Positions 61,868 through 64,000 of a DNA stretch of 64,000 nucleotides are shown one piece after another (position 1 is the first letter of the stretch; the number at the start of each line of letters is the position of its first letter). Both the position numbers and the translations under genes were made by a program. The DNA is from Paenochrobactrum gallinarii. Lineage in GTDB: Bacteria > Pseudomonadota > Alphaproteobacteria > Rhizobiales > Rhizobiaceae. The stretch covers positions 372,001 through 436,000 of the forward strand of contig NZ_JACIIU010000001.1 of assembly GCF_014205685.1 (NCBI RefSeq). Direction: 5' to 3'. The notes under the pieces were generated by a model. That model saw only the letters and a program-made list of their open reading frames with translations, ran no database searches and was not told the DNA's origin.

Positions 61868-64000
61868 TTAACGACCCGGACGTCCGGTTTTTCCCGGACG
61901 GCGCTTTTTACGAGCCATTTCCCCCGGATCTTCGTATGAACCGATACCAATTCGACCGCGTTTGACAAATTCATCGCCATCAACAGGTATTTCCGTTCTT
62001 TTCACTGTCATTTCATCCAGCGTATTTTTACGGAAACGGCTTTCCGGCAATGCACCCTCATGGCGTGGTTTCGCCGTATCGGTTCCAGGCCCCATATCGT
62101 CAAGCGAAGGCTTTTGAAACAGGCTGCTCTCCGGCACATCATCAACCGTGCGGTGTAGTTTGCGTCCCGCATTATGGCGACCTTTGGTGCGTCCTGTAAC
62201 CGGACTTTCCAATTCCACTTCACGCGCCATCGGATCGTCGGAAATCGCCAGCTCGGTTTCGCGCAGACGTTTCAACTCATCGCGCAAACGTGCAGCCGTT
62301 TCAAAGTCAAGATCGGATGCCGCCGCGCGCATTTCTTTCTCCAGATGCTCGATATGAGCAGCCAGATTGTTGCCAACCATAGCACCTTCTTCAGCAAAGC
62401 CGGAAAGATTGGCACGCACGTGATCCTGCTCATAAACAGAATTCAGAATATCATTGATATTCTTACGTACACTGGCCGGTGTGATACCGTTGGCTTCGTT
62501 ATAAGCCACCTGCTTGGCACGACGACGGGTCGTCTCTTCCATCGCACGGCTCATCGAACCGGTGATCTTATCCGCATAAAGAATAACCTTACCGTCGACG
62601 TTACGCGCGGCACGACCGATTGTCTGAACAAGTGATGTTTCAGAACGCAGGAAACCTTCCTTATCGGCATCCAAGATAGCCACAAAGCCACATTCCGGAA
62701 TGTCCAGACCTTCACGTAGCAAGTTAATACCGATCAGCACATCAAAAGCACCCAGACGCAAATCACGGATGATTTCAATTCGTTCCAGCGTATCAATATC
62801 GGAGTGCATATAGCGCACACGCACGCCCTGCTCATGCAGATATTCGGTCAGGTCTTCCGCCATACGCTTGGTGAGCACTGTCACCAATGTACGATATCCT
62901 TGCTGTGCCGTGGCCCGAATTTCACCCAGCACATCATCGACCTGACTTTTTGCCGGACGGACTTCCACCGGCGGATCAATCAGACCGGTCGGACGAATGA
63001 CCTGCTCAGCAAAGACACCACCTGCCTCTTCCATTTCCCACTTACCGGGCGTTGCCGAAACAGCCACGGTTTGCGGGCGCATTGCGTCCCACTCTTCAAA
63101 GCGCAGCGGACGGTTATCAAGACAAGACGGCAAACGGAAACCATATTCGGCCAGTGTTGCTTTACGTCTGAAGTCACCGCGATACATGCCGCCGATCTGC
63201 GGAATGGTCACATGGCTTTCATCAAGGAAAACAAGCGCATTGTCAGGAATATATTCAAACAATGTCGGCGGCGGCTCGCCCGGCTTACGTCCTGTGAGAT
63301 AACGCGAATAGTTTTCAATCCCTGCACAAGAGCCGGTCGCTTCCAACATTTCCACATCAAATGTTGTGCGTTGCTCAAGGCGTTGCGCTTCCAGCAAACG
63401 CCCTGCCCTTGTCAGCTCTTCCAAACGATCATGCAATTCTGCTTTAATCGACTTGATCGCCTGATTGAGCGTCGGACGTGGTGTCACATAGTGCGAATTC
63501 GCATAAATCTTGACCGATTGCAGATCGCCGGTTTTCTGCCCCGTCAGCGGGTCAAATTCGGTTATGGTTTCGATCTCATCGCCAAACATGGAAATGCGCC
63601 ACGCGCTATCTTCCAAGTGAGCCGGAAAGAGTTCGATTGTGTCGCCACGCACTCTGAAAGAGCCACGGACAAAATTGATATCCTGCCGCTTATATTGTTG
63701 TGCGACCAGATCGGCGAGCAGCTGGCGCTGATCGAGCCTGTCACCAATCTTCATTTCAAAAGTCATCGCGGTATAGGTCTCAACCGAACCAATACCATAA
63801 ATACAGGAAACCGATGCTACGATAATACAATCATCGCGCTCAAGCAGCGAACGGGTCGCCGCATGACGCATCCGGTCGATCTGCTCGTTGATTGATGATT
63901 CTTTCTCAATGAACGTATCAGAACGCGGCACATAGGCTTCCGGCTGATAATAATCATAATAAGAAACAAAATATTCGACCGCATTATTCGGAAAGAAACT
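61868..64000 (-). CDS. uvrB: Excinuclease ABC subunit B (3' part; start lies beyond the window)
   Basis: Damage-recognition helicase of nucleotide excision repair. The visible 710 residues lack the N-terminus and Walker A; the frame continues unbroken to the window edge with [20 protein letters not shown], which includes the UvrB beta-hairpin region. Helicase motifs present are [53 protein letters not shown] and QTIGRAARN; the UVR (UvrC-binding) motif is [15 protein letters not shown]. Unlike E. coli UvrB, which ends there, about 130 further residues follow, rich in charged residues and ending [13 protein letters not shown], an extension I recall from other rhizobia. Confidence 0.97.
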   Translation of the reverse strand, partial: SFFPNNAVEYFVSYYDYYQPEAYVPRSDTFIEKESSINEQIDRMRHAATRSLLERDDCIIVASVSCIYGIGSVETYTAMTFEMKIGDRLDQRQLLADLVAQQYKRQDINFVRGSFRVRGDTIELFPAHLEDSAWRISMFGDEIETITEFDPLTGQKTGDLQSVKIYANSHYVTPRPTLNQAIKSIKAELHDRLEELTRAGRLLEAQRLEQRTTFDVEMLEATGSCAGIENYSRYLTGRKPGEPPPTLFEYIPDNALVFLDESHVTIPQIGGMYRGDFRRKATLAEYGFRLPSCLDNRPLRFEEWDAMRPQTVAVSATPGKWEMEEAGGVFAEQVIRPTGLIDPPVEVRPAKSQVDDVLGEIRATAQQGYRTLVTVLTKRMAEDLTEYLHEQGVRVRYMHSDIDTLERIEIIRDLRLGAFDVLIGINLLREGLDIPECGFVAILDADKEGFLRSETSLVQTIGRAARNVDGKVILYADKITGSMSRAMEETTRRRAKQVAYNEANGITPASVRKNINDILNSVYEQDHVRANLSGFAEEGAMVGNNLAAHIEHLEKEMRAAASDLDFETAARLRDELKRLRETELAISDDPMAREVELESPVTGRTKGRHNAGRKLHRTVDDVPESSLFQKPSLDDMGPGTDTAKPRHEGALPESRFRKNTLDEMTVKRTEIPVDGDEFVKRGRIGIGSYEDPGEMARKKRRPGKTGRPGR

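Noticed and set aside
62804..63895. 363-residue open frame antisense to uvrB
   Set aside because: Shadow of the uvrB coding frame.

Overview
The window is ordinary core chromosome of an alphaproteobacterium of the order Hyphomicrobiales (Rhizobiales), closest in gene content to the Brucellaceae/Bartonellaceae side. The markers are a ctrA neighbourhood with sciP, fliJ, chpT and an EipA-type DUF1134 gene; a fused trpE(G) preceded by a WWW leader peptide; a vtlR/lsrB-trxB-lrp cluster with an AbcR-type small RNA; choXWV; a carA and carB split by an inverted gene; and dnaG next to rpoD. By eye the base composition is close to 50% G+C, lower than Brucella, so a Pseudochrobactrum-like or related genus is possible. 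That placement is inference.

1-11.4 kb: a carboxylate-type permease, a 28-residue membrane peptide, metF with an ArsR-methyltransferase regulator, two conserved unknowns and a phosphoesterase, then leuA, a CDF metal exporter and trpE(G). Both leuA and trpE(G) carry upstream leader peptides (Leu-rich and WWW), so branched-chain and aromatic synthesis look controlled by ribosome-mediated attenuation. 11.4-17.6 kb: a candidate small RNA, an Rsm22-type protein, a DUF2333 protein and the choline importer choXWV. 17.6-24.7 kb: a complete dppABCDF operon, divergent from a HugZ-like haem/FMN protein and a small ArsR regulator. Copies of a dispersed palindromic repeat lie at 17.6 and 25.6 kb.

24.7-31.6 kb: two RNA-modification genes (a TrmH-family methyltransferase and mnmA), then the cell-cycle block sciP-fliJ-ctrA-chpT-eipA. 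Its spacers contain AACCAT-type CtrA half-sites and clustered GANTC (CcrM) sites. 31.6-37 kb: a membrane-anchored coiled-coil protein, an AbrB-type membrane protein, an aminotransferase/dehydrogenase pair resembling 3-amino-sugar synthesis, tRNA-Met with an arsC remnant directly behind it, and hlyU. 37-50.7 kb: rpoD, dnaG, a Na/Pi symporter, a YqeY-type protein, carA, a zinc metallopeptidase and carB.

50.7-64 kb: a cold-shock gene, aspartate aminotransferase, the AbcR-type sRNA, vtlR/lsrB, trxB, trkH, lrp, a second cold-shock gene, an SLT-SPOR lytic transglycosylase, a double-Kazal lipoprotein, an OpgB-like transferase, and the 3' part of uvrB, which runs off the window end.

No phage, insertion sequence, CRISPR array or defence island was recognised. 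The least described items are regulatory: the leuA leader, the structured RNA candidate near 11.6 kb, the GANTC clusters, the 28-residue peptide and the tRNA-adjacent arsC remnant.
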